From Sphingomonadaceae bacterium PASS1 (GTDB lineage: Bacteria > Pseudomonadota > Alphaproteobacteria > Sphingomonadales > Sphingomonadaceae), in NCBI GenBank assembly GCA_002255985.1, contig NKIR01000008.1:1-64000 (forward strand): DNA of 64,000 bases. Direction: 5' to 3'. The translations under genes were made by a program, and so were the position numbers. Positions within the stretch are counted from its first letter, which is position 1. Each line of letters begins with the position of its first letter. Below the pieces are notes generated by a model. The model ran no database searches. It worked only from the letters and a program-made list of their open reading frames with translations, and was not told the DNA's origin. Of the stretch, positions 34,756-43,524 are shown in pieces.

Positions 34756-35736
34756 TTAGGCGGCGAGCTTGCGGTGTTGCAAGCGCCGATATTCGATAGT
34801 CTTTCGTTTGATCCTTTCGCGTTGTTGGATGATGGCTTGCGCCCTGCCGAAGTAGGCGTCGGCGGGCGTTACGTTGTTCAGGCTCTCGTGATAGCGCTGA
34901 TGGTTGTAATGCTCGACGAACGCTTCGATCTGCTGCTCAAGGTCGCCGGGTAGGAAGTAGTTTTCCAGCAGGATGCGGTTCTTGAGTGTCTGGTGCCAGC
35001 GCTCGATCTTGCCCTGTGTTTGCGGATGCATCGGTGCACCGCGCACATGGCTCATCTTGTTGGCTTCGATATACTCCGCCAGTTCGCCCGCGATGTAACT
35101 GGGACCATTGTCGCTGAGCAACCGCGGCTTGTGCTGAACCGTCGCATGATAGCAGCCCGATGCGGCAAGTGCCATGTCCAGCGTGTCGGTGACGTCCTCG
35201 GCTCGCATATTGCTGCACAGCTTCCAGGCGATGATATAGCGCGAGAAGTCGTCGAGTACGGTGGACAGGTACATCCATCCCCAACCAATGATCTTGAAGT
35301 AGGTAAAGTCTGTCTGCCACATCTCGTTGGGACGGGTAGTCTTGGTGTGGAACTCGCTTGATGCCTTTACCACGACATAGGCCGGACTGGTAATGAGGTC
35401 ATGAGCCTTCAAAAGCCTGTAAACCGTGGCTTCTGACACGAAGTAACGCTGCTCGTCGGTGAACCGCACCGCCAGTTCACGTGGTGACAGTTCTGACTGT
35501 TCCAGGGCCAGATCGATGATCTGGTCATGGATTACCTTCGGGATACGGTTCCACACACGGCTCGGGCTTGATGGCTTATCCGCCAGCGCTTCAGGCCCAC
35601 CTTCTAGATAGCGGTCATACCAGCGGTAGAAGGTCCGGCGGGCAACGCCCAGCTTATCAAGTGTGATCTTTGTCGGCAGATGCGACTGCTCGACGATCCT
35701 AATGATCTCGAGCTTCTCAGGGGCGGGATATCTCAT
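34756..35736 (-). CDS. IS3-family transposase OrfB (DDE integrase core)
   Basis: 326 residues. An HTH region (KLGVARRTFYRWYDRYL) is followed by the rve integrase core. The DDE residues are visible in MWQTDFTYF (D), LLSDNGPSY (D) and QGKIERWHQT (E, 35 residues after the second D). The start ATG overlaps the orfA stop (ATGA), so it can be translated by coupling; many IS3 elements instead make a frameshifted OrfAB fusion. The frame is intact. Confidence 0.9.
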   Translation of the reverse strand: MRYPAPEKLEIIRIVEQSHLPTKITLDKLGVARRTFYRWYDRYLEGGPEALADKPSSPSRVWNRIPKVIHDQIIDLALEQSELSPRELAVRFTDEQRYFVSEATVYRLLKAHDLITSPAYVVVKASSEFHTKTTRPNEMWQTDFTYFKIIGWGWMYLSTVLDDFSRYIIAWKLCSNMRAEDVTDTLDMALAASGCYHATVQHKPRLLSDNGPSYIAGELAEYIEANKMSHVRGAPMHPQTQGKIERWHQTLKNRILLENYFLPGDLEQQIEAFVEHYNHQRYHESLNNVTPADAYFGRAQAIIQQRERIKRKTIEYRRLQHRKLAA

Positions 35737-36110
35737 TCGTCGTCTCCCCCATCCGCGATCATGCTTTTTTTAAGCAAACGGTTCTCAAGGGTCAGATCAG
35801 CAACGCACTCCTTCAGGGCACGCGCTTCACGGCGCAGGTCCTGCACTTCACCACTGGTCGCTGCACGGGCAGTATCACCCGCCAGACGCCGCTTGCCAGC
35901 TTCCATGAACTCCTTGGACCAGACGTAATACAGGCTCTGCGCGATGCCTTCCTTGCGGCAAAGCTCGGATATGCTGTCATCACCGCGCAAGCCCTCAAGC
36001 ACGATCCTGATCTTGTCTTCGGCAGAAAAATGCCGCCGGGTTGCACGCCGAATATCCTTCACGACACGCTCGGCAGAGGCCTTGGGTTGGCCAGAGTGTT
36101 TTGGTCTCAT
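35733..36110 (-). CDS. IS3-family transposase OrfA
   Basis: 125 residues (MRPKHSGQPKAS) with a GGAACG ribosome site just before the ATG at 36110; an in-frame ATG at 36146 is further from any such site. It has an HTH_Tnp_1-type domain (HFSAEDKIRIVLEGLRG through YYVWSKEFMEAGKRRL) and a C-terminal leucine-zipper-like coiled coil (LRREARALKECVADLTLENRLLK). It binds the IS ends together with OrfB. Confidence 0.88.
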   Translation of the reverse strand: MRPKHSGQPKASAERVVKDIRRATRRHFSAEDKIRIVLEGLRGDDSISELCRKEGIAQSLYYVWSKEFMEAGKRRLAGDTARAATSGEVQDLRREARALKECVADLTLENRLLKKSMIADGGDDE

Positions 36111-36176
36111 CTTCGTTCCTTCGTCACTACGATGAAACCAAAACACTCCTTAAATCACAACATCAAATCTGTGCCA

Positions 36177-36432
36177 TTGGTGCTGACGGGGAACACCCAA
36201 GAATTACATGATTCACATTTTCAGTGCGCCGCTCTAGAAAACAAACACGCGGATTCAATATAGAGTCGGGTACGATCCAGGAGTAAATCCGCGCAGGGTT
36301 CTACACGGCCGCAATCATGCGCGCTGGCGGTTGGAAATCGACCAATGTATTGGCGCGATATCTCGAGTTTGCGGATCACAATGTTTGGGAGACGCCATAA
36401 ATGCCTCCAGAAAGGCTGAGGGCGGGAAGCTA
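36177..36432. other. Gap between the IS3-family element and the ligase-like gene
   Basis: 256 bases. No continuation of the interrupted membrane-protein gene can be recognised, and no other gene is supported. Confidence 0.4.
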
Positions 36433-37821
36433 TCAGGCGGCGTCCAACGTAGCCTCTCGTTCGGGCAGAGCACCCACGAACCAGAGGCACATCAACGCGG
36501 CAAAGCCCATCATCGCGGGCGTACGTAAGGGATAGTCCGACAAGCTCGCGATGGCTAAAATCGCAATGACAATACTTGCCATGCGGCCCAATCCTACCGA
36601 CGTTCGCGCGCCTTCGAACCGAGCCCACAAATGGAAGGTACGCCAGAAGTAGTAAAATGCTCCGCCCAGCATCAGTAGCACTCCAGGGACGCCAAGGGTA
36701 AGGCCGACCTCAAGCCAGTCATTGTGCAGCCTATTGAGGTATGAGCCGTCTAGCAAGGCAATCGGTTCATCTACTTGGAAGACTAAAACAAAAGAGCCGG
36801 GCCCAAAACCGAAAGGAAAATATTGCCAGAAAAGCGCTACGCCCGAGGTCCAGAAATCCGCGCGATCATTTGCCATTCCATTTTCGGCAAAAATGCGCTC
36901 GATTGCCTCGGCGCGAGAGAAATAAATGGTCGCAAAGACAAGGGAGGCGACAACGGCTACGGCCACGACGGGGACAAGAGGCCTGCCGGTTTTCGACCCG
37001 CGCTGGGTTTGACCGCTGGAAACATACAGCACTACCCCACCAACCAAGCCGATAATTGCCGAGAGCATACCAGAGCGCGATCCAGTGACCAAAATGAGCG
37101 GGATCAAAACGATCGCGATGGTGGTCGCCGCAAGCTGCCGCGTGCTCCGACCATCGCCAAATTTTCCTTGAGAACGTTCGGCAAAAATGGCCAGCATGGG
37201 GAAGAGGCAGGCCAAGAAAACGGCGGCGTGGTTTCGGTTGGCGAATAGACCCACGGCGCTGCCATTATTTGTAGTATTATACAAATAGAGCGGCCCACTT
37301 GCACCGCCCGCCAATTGAAGGACGCCGGCTATCCCTGAAATGCCACCCAAGATTATGATTAGCGGCAGGGCTAGTCGCAAGTCGTCCCGCCTAAGCTGCA
37401 CGGAAAACAAAATCACCGCCAGTGGAGCAAACAGAAAAAAGAGCGACTGCAGGGCGGCTTGTGGTGCCATTGCTAATGCTTGCGGAGAGCCGGATACATT
37501 GGCGGCGGCACGAATATCTGCCGCGTTACTTAGACCTTGCGAGTAATCCTCAAGATGCACGGGCATTGGAACGACGTACAATAGCCCCGAAATAAAAACG
37601 ATCCCCACAATAGCCGCGAGCCACTTTCTCTCTATCCAGTGCTCGCGCCTGAGTGACATAAGGGCGGCGCCGCAGCAGATGATCATTGTCGGGTTCAAAA
37701 TTGCCAGGGACTGCACGTCCCCGCGCGAGGAACCTCCTGTGAGAAACAGCACTGCGAATGCAATGAGAAGTCCCCAAAATGGGATTGAAGGCGCGGCCAT
37801 GAGTTCCAGTTTTGGCAACAT
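36433..37821 (-). CDS. O-antigen ligase/polymerase-family membrane protein, paralog of 9788-11284
   Basis: 462 residues with about 11-12 membrane segments. It shares with the paralog the opening LLTGGSSRGDVQSLAIL-like segment, the NGSAVGLFANRNHAAVFLAC stretch near residue 180 and the RLHNDWLEVGLTLG segment near residue 353. It ends with the same IASLSDYPLRTPAMM block. The fold is that of Wzy_C/WaaL proteins acting on undecaprenyl-linked glycans in the periplasm. It is divergent from the second wzc gene (239 bases between starts), matching the idea that a ligase/polymerase-wzc pair was duplicated. Start: ATG at 37821, with a second ATG seven codons in. Confidence 0.8.
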   Translation of the reverse strand: MLPKLELMAAPSIPFWGLLIAFAVLFLTGGSSRGDVQSLAILNPTMIICCGAALMSLRREHWIERKWLAAIVGIVFISGLLYVVPMPVHLEDYSQGLSNAADIRAAANVSGSPQALAMAPQAALQSLFFLFAPLAVILFSVQLRRDDLRLALPLIIILGGISGIAGVLQLAGGASGPLYLYNTTNNGSAVGLFANRNHAAVFLACLFPMLAIFAERSQGKFGDGRSTRQLAATTIAIVLIPLILVTGSRSGMLSAIIGLVGGVVLYVSSGQTQRGSKTGRPLVPVVAVAVVASLVFATIYFSRAEAIERIFAENGMANDRADFWTSGVALFWQYFPFGFGPGSFVLVFQVDEPIALLDGSYLNRLHNDWLEVGLTLGVPGVLLMLGGAFYYFWRTFHLWARFEGARTSVGLGRMASIVIAILAIASLSDYPLRTPAMMGFAALMCLWFVGALPEREATLDAA

Positions 37822-38060
37822 CTTATCCTGAAAATAGCTTTGAGTGGGAACGAACCGTGGCCATATTGTTAGCTGCTAGCAATGGAGCATCCATCTTATA
37901 ACTCCGCCAGCCTAAATGTATAGGCCAAGTAAAGCGCCCCACTCGGGGAAAAAACTATGGCATTGTTTTTGTGCTTCGGGTACCTGCGACGGCGTAATGT
38001 TAATTGCCGACTGGCTGGGTAACTCACTCCCATGATGCCCATTCCAGGACAAGGAAGATA
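37822..38060. promoter_or_regulatory. Divergent promoter region of the second wzy/wzc pair
   Basis: 239 bases between two divergent starts. An AAGGAAG ribosome site lies at about 38050-38056 and decides the wzc start at 38061. An AT-rich stretch around 37950-37975 may be a promoter. I see no further structure. Confidence 0.45.
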
Positions 38061-40256
38061 ATGCAAAAAACCACTCCCCCCGCTCTTGGAATTACCAACT
38101 CAGGCGTAGCCTCACAGGAGGCCAGTTCAGAGCGCGGCTTGGCGCCGCCAATTTTGTTACAGTACTGGCAGGTTGTTCTGCGCTGGAAGTGGTTGATCGT
38201 AGGTATCACAGCCGCAGCCCTTACCTTTGGCCTCGTGGCGACGCTCTTGGCGACGCCGCAATACACGGCCACGTCGCGGATTGAAATTAGCCGCGCCCAG
38301 AAGAACGTGACAAATGTGGAGAGCCTTGAATCCGCTGAGGCGGGGCGCGATTTAGAATTTTACCAGACGCAGTATTCACTCCTGCAGGCTCGCTCACTTG
38401 CTGAGCGTGTAGCTCGTCAACTGCGGTTAGGCACAAGCGATGCATTTTTCGAGGCACATGGCGTCGACGCAAGCGATGAGGGCCTTTTTGGATCTAAATC
38501 TAGCCAGCAGTTAAGTGCCGCCGAACGGCTAAAGCGGGAAAAGAAGGCAATTGATTTGCTGACTAAAAACATTGCGATTTCGCCGATCCGCGGCTCGGCT
38601 TTGGTGGATATCAGCTATACAAGTGCCTCTCCTGGCTTGTCCGCGCAGATTTCAAACACTTGGACTGACCAGTTTATCGTTCAAAGTATGGACCGCCGTT
38701 TCGCTTCCACCGCAGACGCGCGAAAATTCCTTGAAGGCCGTCTGGCCGACCTTCGCGCTCGCGTCGAGACCTCAGAACGGGAGGTCGTGAATTACGCCTC
38801 GCAAAAGGGCATTGTTGCTCTGGGAACATCGACAAGCGCTGACGGCAAGACCGAGGTTGAGCGGACACTGGTCTCGAGTGACCTTGAGGCATTGAATGGC
38901 GCGTTGGCTGAAGCCACTGCCAGCCGCATTGCCGCCGAAAGCCGCGCCAGCGGCCGGAACGGGGGCGCTAATTCGGACGCGCTGGGAAATGTTGCGATTT
39001 CTCAGTTGAGACAGAAGAGGGCGGAGGCTGCATCTGAATATGCAAAATTGCTTGTACAGTTCGAGCCGGGCTACCCCGCGGCGAGAGCCCTCAGTGAGCA
39101 GTTGCGTGTTTTGGATGCGAGCATTGCACGCGAGGAGAGCCGCGTTCTCAATAGCCGATCGTCAGAGTATAGTGAGGCAGTGCAAAGAGAGCGTGACCTT
39201 CGGCAGCAAGTTGAGACGCTTAAGGAGCGGATGGACCGCCAGCAGCGCGACAGCATAAACTACAATATTTACCAGCGTGAGGCTGACACCAACCGCCAGC
39301 TTTATGATGGCCTTTTGCAGCGCTACAAAGAAATCGGCGTCGCCGGCATTGGCGCAAATAACATTGCCATTGTCGACCAGGCCAAAGTGCCAGAAAAACC
39401 ATCAGCACCTAGTCTGCCATTAAACATGGCGCTCGCCTTGCTTGCCGGAATTGGACTGGCCGCCGTGGCTACATTTGCACTCGATCAAATCGACGAAGGC
39501 ATTCGCGATCCGGGCCAAGTCAATCGCCTGTTGCAATCTCCGCTTCTTGGCAGTGTACCGGACGTTGATCAAGATAATGCGCTAGTGTTGTTGGGCGATG
39601 CAAAATCGATGATTTCAGAGGCATATTTAAGTATTCGTTCAAATTTAGCGTTCAGTACTGATCACGGAGTTCCTAGCACATTCATGGTCACTAGCACGCG
39701 ACCGGCGGAAGGAAAATCTACTACGAGCGTTGCCTTGGCGACCGTGCTGGGCCGTACCGGCAAAAAGGTACTACTTGTGGATGCCGACATGCGCTCACCG
39801 TCCATGCACCAGTTTCTCGCTCGTGATAATAAAAGTGGTTTGAGCAATTTTCTCGCTGGGGACAACGAGTGGCAAAATATGGTCCTTGCGACGGACCAAA
39901 AGGGTTTGCAACTCCTTCCCGCCGGACCGATGCCTCCCAGCGCCTCGGAGCTTCTCAGTAGCGACCGCATGCTGATGCTCGTGAGGCAGTTAAGCGAGCA
40001 CTTTGATCATATCGTTGTCGATGCGCCTCCAATCTTGGGTTTGGCGGATGCCCCTCTTTTGTCACGTGCGGTGGAGGGCTGCATATTTGTTGTCGAGGCA
40101 GAGGGTGTAGCGGTGAGAGGCGTCAAGTCGTCACTGGGTAGACTACAATCGGTTCATGCCCATGTTTTTGGTGTCATACTCACCAAGTTGAAACAGCGCC
40201 AAGCGGGTTATGGCTACGGCTATGGCTATGGCTATGGCTATGGCGACGGCAAATAA
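38061..40256 (+). CDS. Wzc-like polysaccharide co-polymerase with BY-kinase domain, second copy
   Basis: 731 residues (MQKTTPPALG), start chosen by the AAGGAAG site; the frame is open 19 codons further up. Same architecture as 6784-9039: PPILLQYWQVVLRWKW, membrane segment 1, a Wzz/coiled-coil periplasmic part, membrane segment 2 near residue 452, then a kinase with TSTRPAEGKSTTS (Walker A), LLVDADMRSP (A') and VVDAPPILGLADAP (B). The tail is an alternating Tyr-Gly run ending DGK. It regulates chain length and export by cycling tyrosine phosphorylation. No Wza-like gene accompanies it, so it may share the one at 9043. Confidence 0.9.
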   Translation: MQKTTPPALGITNSGVASQEASSERGLAPPILLQYWQVVLRWKWLIVGITAAALTFGLVATLLATPQYTATSRIEISRAQKNVTNVESLESAEAGRDLEFYQTQYSLLQARSLAERVARQLRLGTSDAFFEAHGVDASDEGLFGSKSSQQLSAAERLKREKKAIDLLTKNIAISPIRGSALVDISYTSASPGLSAQISNTWTDQFIVQSMDRRFASTADARKFLEGRLADLRARVETSEREVVNYASQKGIVALGTSTSADGKTEVERTLVSSDLEALNGALAEATASRIAAESRASGRNGGANSDALGNVAISQLRQKRAEAASEYAKLLVQFEPGYPAARALSEQLRVLDASIAREESRVLNSRSSEYSEAVQRERDLRQQVETLKERMDRQQRDSINYNIYQREADTNRQLYDGLLQRYKEIGVAGIGANNIAIVDQAKVPEKPSAPSLPLNMALALLAGIGLAAVATFALDQIDEGIRDPGQVNRLLQSPLLGSVPDVDQDNALVLLGDAKSMISEAYLSIRSNLAFSTDHGVPSTFMVTSTRPAEGKSTTSVALATVLGRTGKKVLLVDADMRSPSMHQFLARDNKSGLSNFLAGDNEWQNMVLATDQKGLQLLPAGPMPPSASELLSSDRMLMLVRQLSEHFDHIVVDAPPILGLADAPLLSRAVEGCIFVVEAEGVAVRGVKSSLGRLQSVHAHVFGVILTKLKQRQAGYGYGYGYGYGYGDGK

Positions 40257-40265
40257 AAGTTATTC

Positions 40266-41399
40266 TTAAAGGATATCCGCAATAGGCACAGCAAGACCCA
40301 AATACTCCAAATAGGATTTGTTGACTGCGCCAACTGCATATTTTCTAACCGCCAGTGCTCGACTGTTGGCGCCCATTTCGGCGCGCTTTTGTTGGTCATT
40401 GGCCAACAATTCCATGGCCGAGGCCAAGGCATCCACATCGCGAATGGGAACCAACGTACCGTTGTAATCCTGCACCACGGTCTCACGACAGCCCGGTGCA
40501 TCGGTGGTGATGATCGGGCGACCCATTGCCATTGCTTCCAACACTGAGCGTGGCGTACCTTCTCTCCAAGACGGTAGTACATAAATCGAGGCACTCGCAA
40601 TTGCCGGACGGACGTCTGATAGCTTGCCGAGGAATTGGACGCCCGACTTCTGCCATAGCTGAAGCTGCTCATGGGTGACTGCATCGGGACCCGTGCTGGC
40701 ATATCCCACTAGTAGAAAATCGGCATCGATCTTTTTCTGGATTAGCCGCACCGCCGCCTCGCAATATTCAGATAAGCCCTTTGTCCATAAATAGCGCGAG
40801 ATCATCAGAAAGACTGGCCGAGCGGGAAGCGGCGACAGCTGAAAATATTCGATGTTGACACCCGACCCGTTGACCAGCCGGGCCTTATCTGGCTCTGCCA
40901 AGCTGCCGGCTCCAATAAAATCGTCGCGATCATCAGCGTTTTGGAAGATCACTACGCTGTTCGCCGAAGTGGCCAACCGGTAAAGTCGCTGTGCAAATTT
41001 TTGCATCATCTTGCGGACAATGCCCTTTCGCGGAATAAAAGCGAACCCCAGGCCTGTTACCATCGATATCGATTTGACCCCGGCTACTTTTGCAGCAAGG
41101 CTTCCCCAAATGTTGGGCTTTATAGTATATCCGATCACAAGCTGGGCGCTTATGTCAGTGATGACCGCGTAAATTGCTCGCGCGTATCGTAAATCTTTGA
41201 TTACATTGAACCCATTGGATTCGAGGGGCACTGAATGGGGTATGGCGCCGACTAAAACCAGTTCTTCATATACTTGGGTTGCGATGTCGGGCGCCGTGAC
41301 ATGAACTTCATGCCCATTGGCGATCATGTCCGCGATCAGGTCCTTACGAAATAATATTAGCGATTCTGCCAGAGATGCGTTCAGTAGTACGCGGGTCAT
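40266..41399 (-). CDS. GT4-family glycosyltransferase (PglA-like)
   Basis: 377 residues, GT-B fold. The C-terminal donor site has the EX7E motif in WREGTPRSVLEAMAMGRPII near residue 295. The overall pattern (SNGFNVIKDLRYARAIYAV, then GYTIKPNIWGSLAAK, MVTGLGFAFIPRKG and RYLWTKGLSEYCEAA) is like Campylobacter PglA, which adds a HexNAc to an undecaprenyl-PP-linked amino sugar. It is convergent with wzc at 40256 and lies downstream of the AsnB-like gene on the same strand (48 bases), probably in one transcript. A PglA-type role is suggested also by PglE/PglC/PglD-like genes 2 kb away; the true substrate is inference. Confidence 0.8.
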   Translation of the reverse strand: MTRVLLNASLAESLILFRKDLIADMIANGHEVHVTAPDIATQVYEELVLVGAIPHSVPLESNGFNVIKDLRYARAIYAVITDISAQLVIGYTIKPNIWGSLAAKVAGVKSISMVTGLGFAFIPRKGIVRKMMQKFAQRLYRLATSANSVVIFQNADDRDDFIGAGSLAEPDKARLVNGSGVNIEYFQLSPLPARPVFLMISRYLWTKGLSEYCEAAVRLIQKKIDADFLLVGYASTGPDAVTHEQLQLWQKSGVQFLGKLSDVRPAIASASIYVLPSWREGTPRSVLEAMAMGRPIITTDAPGCRETVVQDYNGTLVPIRDVDALASAMELLANDQQKRAEMGANSRALAVRKYAVGAVNKSYLEYLGLAVPIADIL

Positions 41400-41447
41400 C
41401 CCAATAATCCTAAACCAGTGGAATTTTGTGTTGAGTTAAGTGGACAT

Positions 41448-43400
41448 TCAAGATTTCGAGTGCCGCAACCACGCCTGAAACATCAAAACCGACCATAATT
41501 TGGGAGCAAGATTCTGCCGGCCAGACAGGTGCGTCTGCCACGCAGAACGGACAATGTCGACATGCCAATGGCCTTCCTCATCTAATCGCTTGGGGTCCAG
41601 CAAATCCTCGGCCCATTCACGTAACGGGCCGCGAAGCCAATCTGCCACGGGAATTCCAAATCCCATCTTGGGGCGATCCAACAGGGATTTTGGCACATAG
41701 CGGTAAAGCAATTCGCGCAACGGCCACTTTGTGACGCCATCGACAATTTTATGGCCGATGGGCAAGGAGCATGCAAATTCGATTAATGCCGGATCAAGGA
41801 ATGGCACCCGTGTTTCTAAAGAAACCGCCATGGCGGCACGATCAACTTTTGTCAGTATATCGTCTGGCAAATACGTCAACGCGTCGATGGCCATCATTTG
41901 TTCGATGTCATCGAGTTTTTCGATACCGGCGGGAAGCGCGTCAAAGAGGGTGAGTGGTTCCGATCCGCCTTTTACCCAATGGACCGGCTCCGTTTCAGCG
42001 GATGCAAGCCTGTGGTGAAGCGCCTGTACACTAGACGCCGACAGCACAGCTGCTGCTTTATGAACCTTGTCGCCAAACGTCCGGAAATGCCGCTTTGCCA
42101 GCGATCCTCCCATGCTATCCCAACGATGTGGGGGAACGCGCAGTAGCAGATCCCCTAACGCCACTCGAACGGACCGTGGCAAGGCCGCAATACGCTTCCA
42201 ATTTTTCGCAACGGCCAGATAGCGGTTATAGCCCCCGAAAAGCTCGTCACCCGCATCACCGGAAAGTGAAACAGTAACATGCTCACGGGCAAAGCGACTG
42301 ACCAAATATGTCGGAATTTGCGAACTATCGGAAAAAGGTTCGCAATAAATTTCTGGTAATGCCGGAATAACACTGAGGGCATCTTCCGGCGCCAGTCGAA
42401 ATTCGTGATGTTCGGTATTTAGATGTCGGGCAACATCTTTTGCGTAGACAGACTCGTCATAGGCTTGGTTATCATATCCTATAGTAAACGTTCTGGCAGG
42501 CTTGTTTGAAACCTGCTGCATCATCGCAACGACTGCAGAGGAATCAATTCCGCCGGACAGAAAGGCACCCAACGGCACGTCAGAGATCATCTGCAGTTCG
42601 ACGGCTGCGATCAGCTTGTCATGCAACGCATCTACTGCTTCTTCGCGCGTGCCTTCAAAACGGCTCACCGAACCCGCCTGCGCCGTTTCAGTGAATGACC
42701 AGTACGTTATCACTTCACCTTCAGGCTGCTGGGCGGACAACGTCAGGATAGTTCCTGGTGCGAGCTTTTTGATGTCCGTCCAAATGCTGTGAGGGGCAGG
42801 AACATAATTATATCGCATAAACAGGGTCAGCGCCTGGCGATCGATTTCAGCCGCAAATGCAGAATGCTTGTTGAGCGCCTTGAGTTCTGAACCAAACAGG
42901 AAAACTCTGTCGGCACCGTCCCCCTGCCAACCAAAATAAAGCGGCTTCTCTCCCATCCGATCGCGAGATAGCGACAGGGCCGAAAGCTTGCGGTCCCACA
43001 AGGCGATCGCGAACATTCCGCTAGCGTTACGCAATGTCTGCTCAAGACCCCAATGTTCAATTGCAGCGAGCAGCGTTTCCGTATCGGAGTGCCCCTCCCA
43101 AACGCTTTGGCCCGTTTCGCTCTCTATGCGAGCGCGAAGCTGCAGATGATTGTAGACCTCTCCGTTAAAGGCGATGATGTAACGCCCCGAGGCCGAGATT
43201 TTGGGTTGGTGCCCGGACTGCGTGAGGTCTAAAATCGAAAGCCGGCGATGCCCCAGAAATATGCCTTCCTTTGCGTCATTCCACGTTCCGAAATCATCTG
43301 GTCCGCGGTGGCGTAATGCTGCTTGCATTTTATCCAGCTGTCCAAGTGCGGTTTCAATATCTGTTAGAGACGGCACCAAAAAGCCTACTATTCCGCACAT
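41448..43400 (-). CDS. Asparagine synthase-like glutamine amidotransferase (AsnB/WbpS type)
   Basis: 650 residues. It begins MCGIVGF, giving the N-terminal nucleophile Cys2, followed by the class II glutaminase motifs RRLSILDL, FNGEVYNH and GHSDTE. The synthetase domain has the PP-loop LSGGIDSSAVVA near residue 259. In polysaccharide clusters such proteins often amidate uronic acid carboxyl groups rather than aspartate (WbpS-type). The cluster also encodes a UDP-sugar dehydrogenase that would make a uronic acid, so amidation is likely but not proven. It is divergent from the aminotransferase gene. Confidence 0.85.
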   Translation of the reverse strand: MCGIVGFLVPSLTDIETALGQLDKMQAALRHRGPDDFGTWNDAKEGIFLGHRRLSILDLTQSGHQPKISASGRYIIAFNGEVYNHLQLRARIESETGQSVWEGHSDTETLLAAIEHWGLEQTLRNASGMFAIALWDRKLSALSLSRDRMGEKPLYFGWQGDGADRVFLFGSELKALNKHSAFAAEIDRQALTLFMRYNYVPAPHSIWTDIKKLAPGTILTLSAQQPEGEVITYWSFTETAQAGSVSRFEGTREEAVDALHDKLIAAVELQMISDVPLGAFLSGGIDSSAVVAMMQQVSNKPARTFTIGYDNQAYDESVYAKDVARHLNTEHHEFRLAPEDALSVIPALPEIYCEPFSDSSQIPTYLVSRFAREHVTVSLSGDAGDELFGGYNRYLAVAKNWKRIAALPRSVRVALGDLLLRVPPHRWDSMGGSLAKRHFRTFGDKVHKAAAVLSASSVQALHHRLASAETEPVHWVKGGSEPLTLFDALPAGIEKLDDIEQMMAIDALTYLPDDILTKVDRAAMAVSLETRVPFLDPALIEFACSLPIGHKIVDGVTKWPLRELLYRYVPKSLLDRPKMGFGIPVADWLRGPLREWAEDLLDPKRLDEEGHWHVDIVRSAWQTHLSGRQNLAPKLWSVLMFQAWLRHSKS

Positions 43401-43524
43401 TTAGGCAACTCTTTCAGACACCGAGCAAAACGGTGGGTTGATGACTCAAGCAGAACGCGATTGCATAGCTCTGCGGTGAAACCTAGCATTGAAATCGAAC
43501 CATTTCCAGCGTAGCACCACTGGT

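Larger units (their letters stand above)
34700..36176 (-). mobile_element. IS3-family insertion sequence, about 1.48 kb
   Basis: The left end reads TGGCACTGATTGCTGCG and the complement of the right end reads TGGCACAGATTTGATG, imperfect inverted repeats with the TG...CA ends usual for IS3 elements. It carries orfA and orfB on the minus strand. The flanks do not show a clean duplication: ATT occurs on both sides only if the last base is shared. Deletion of one flank after insertion would explain that and the truncated gene on the left. Confidence 0.8.
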
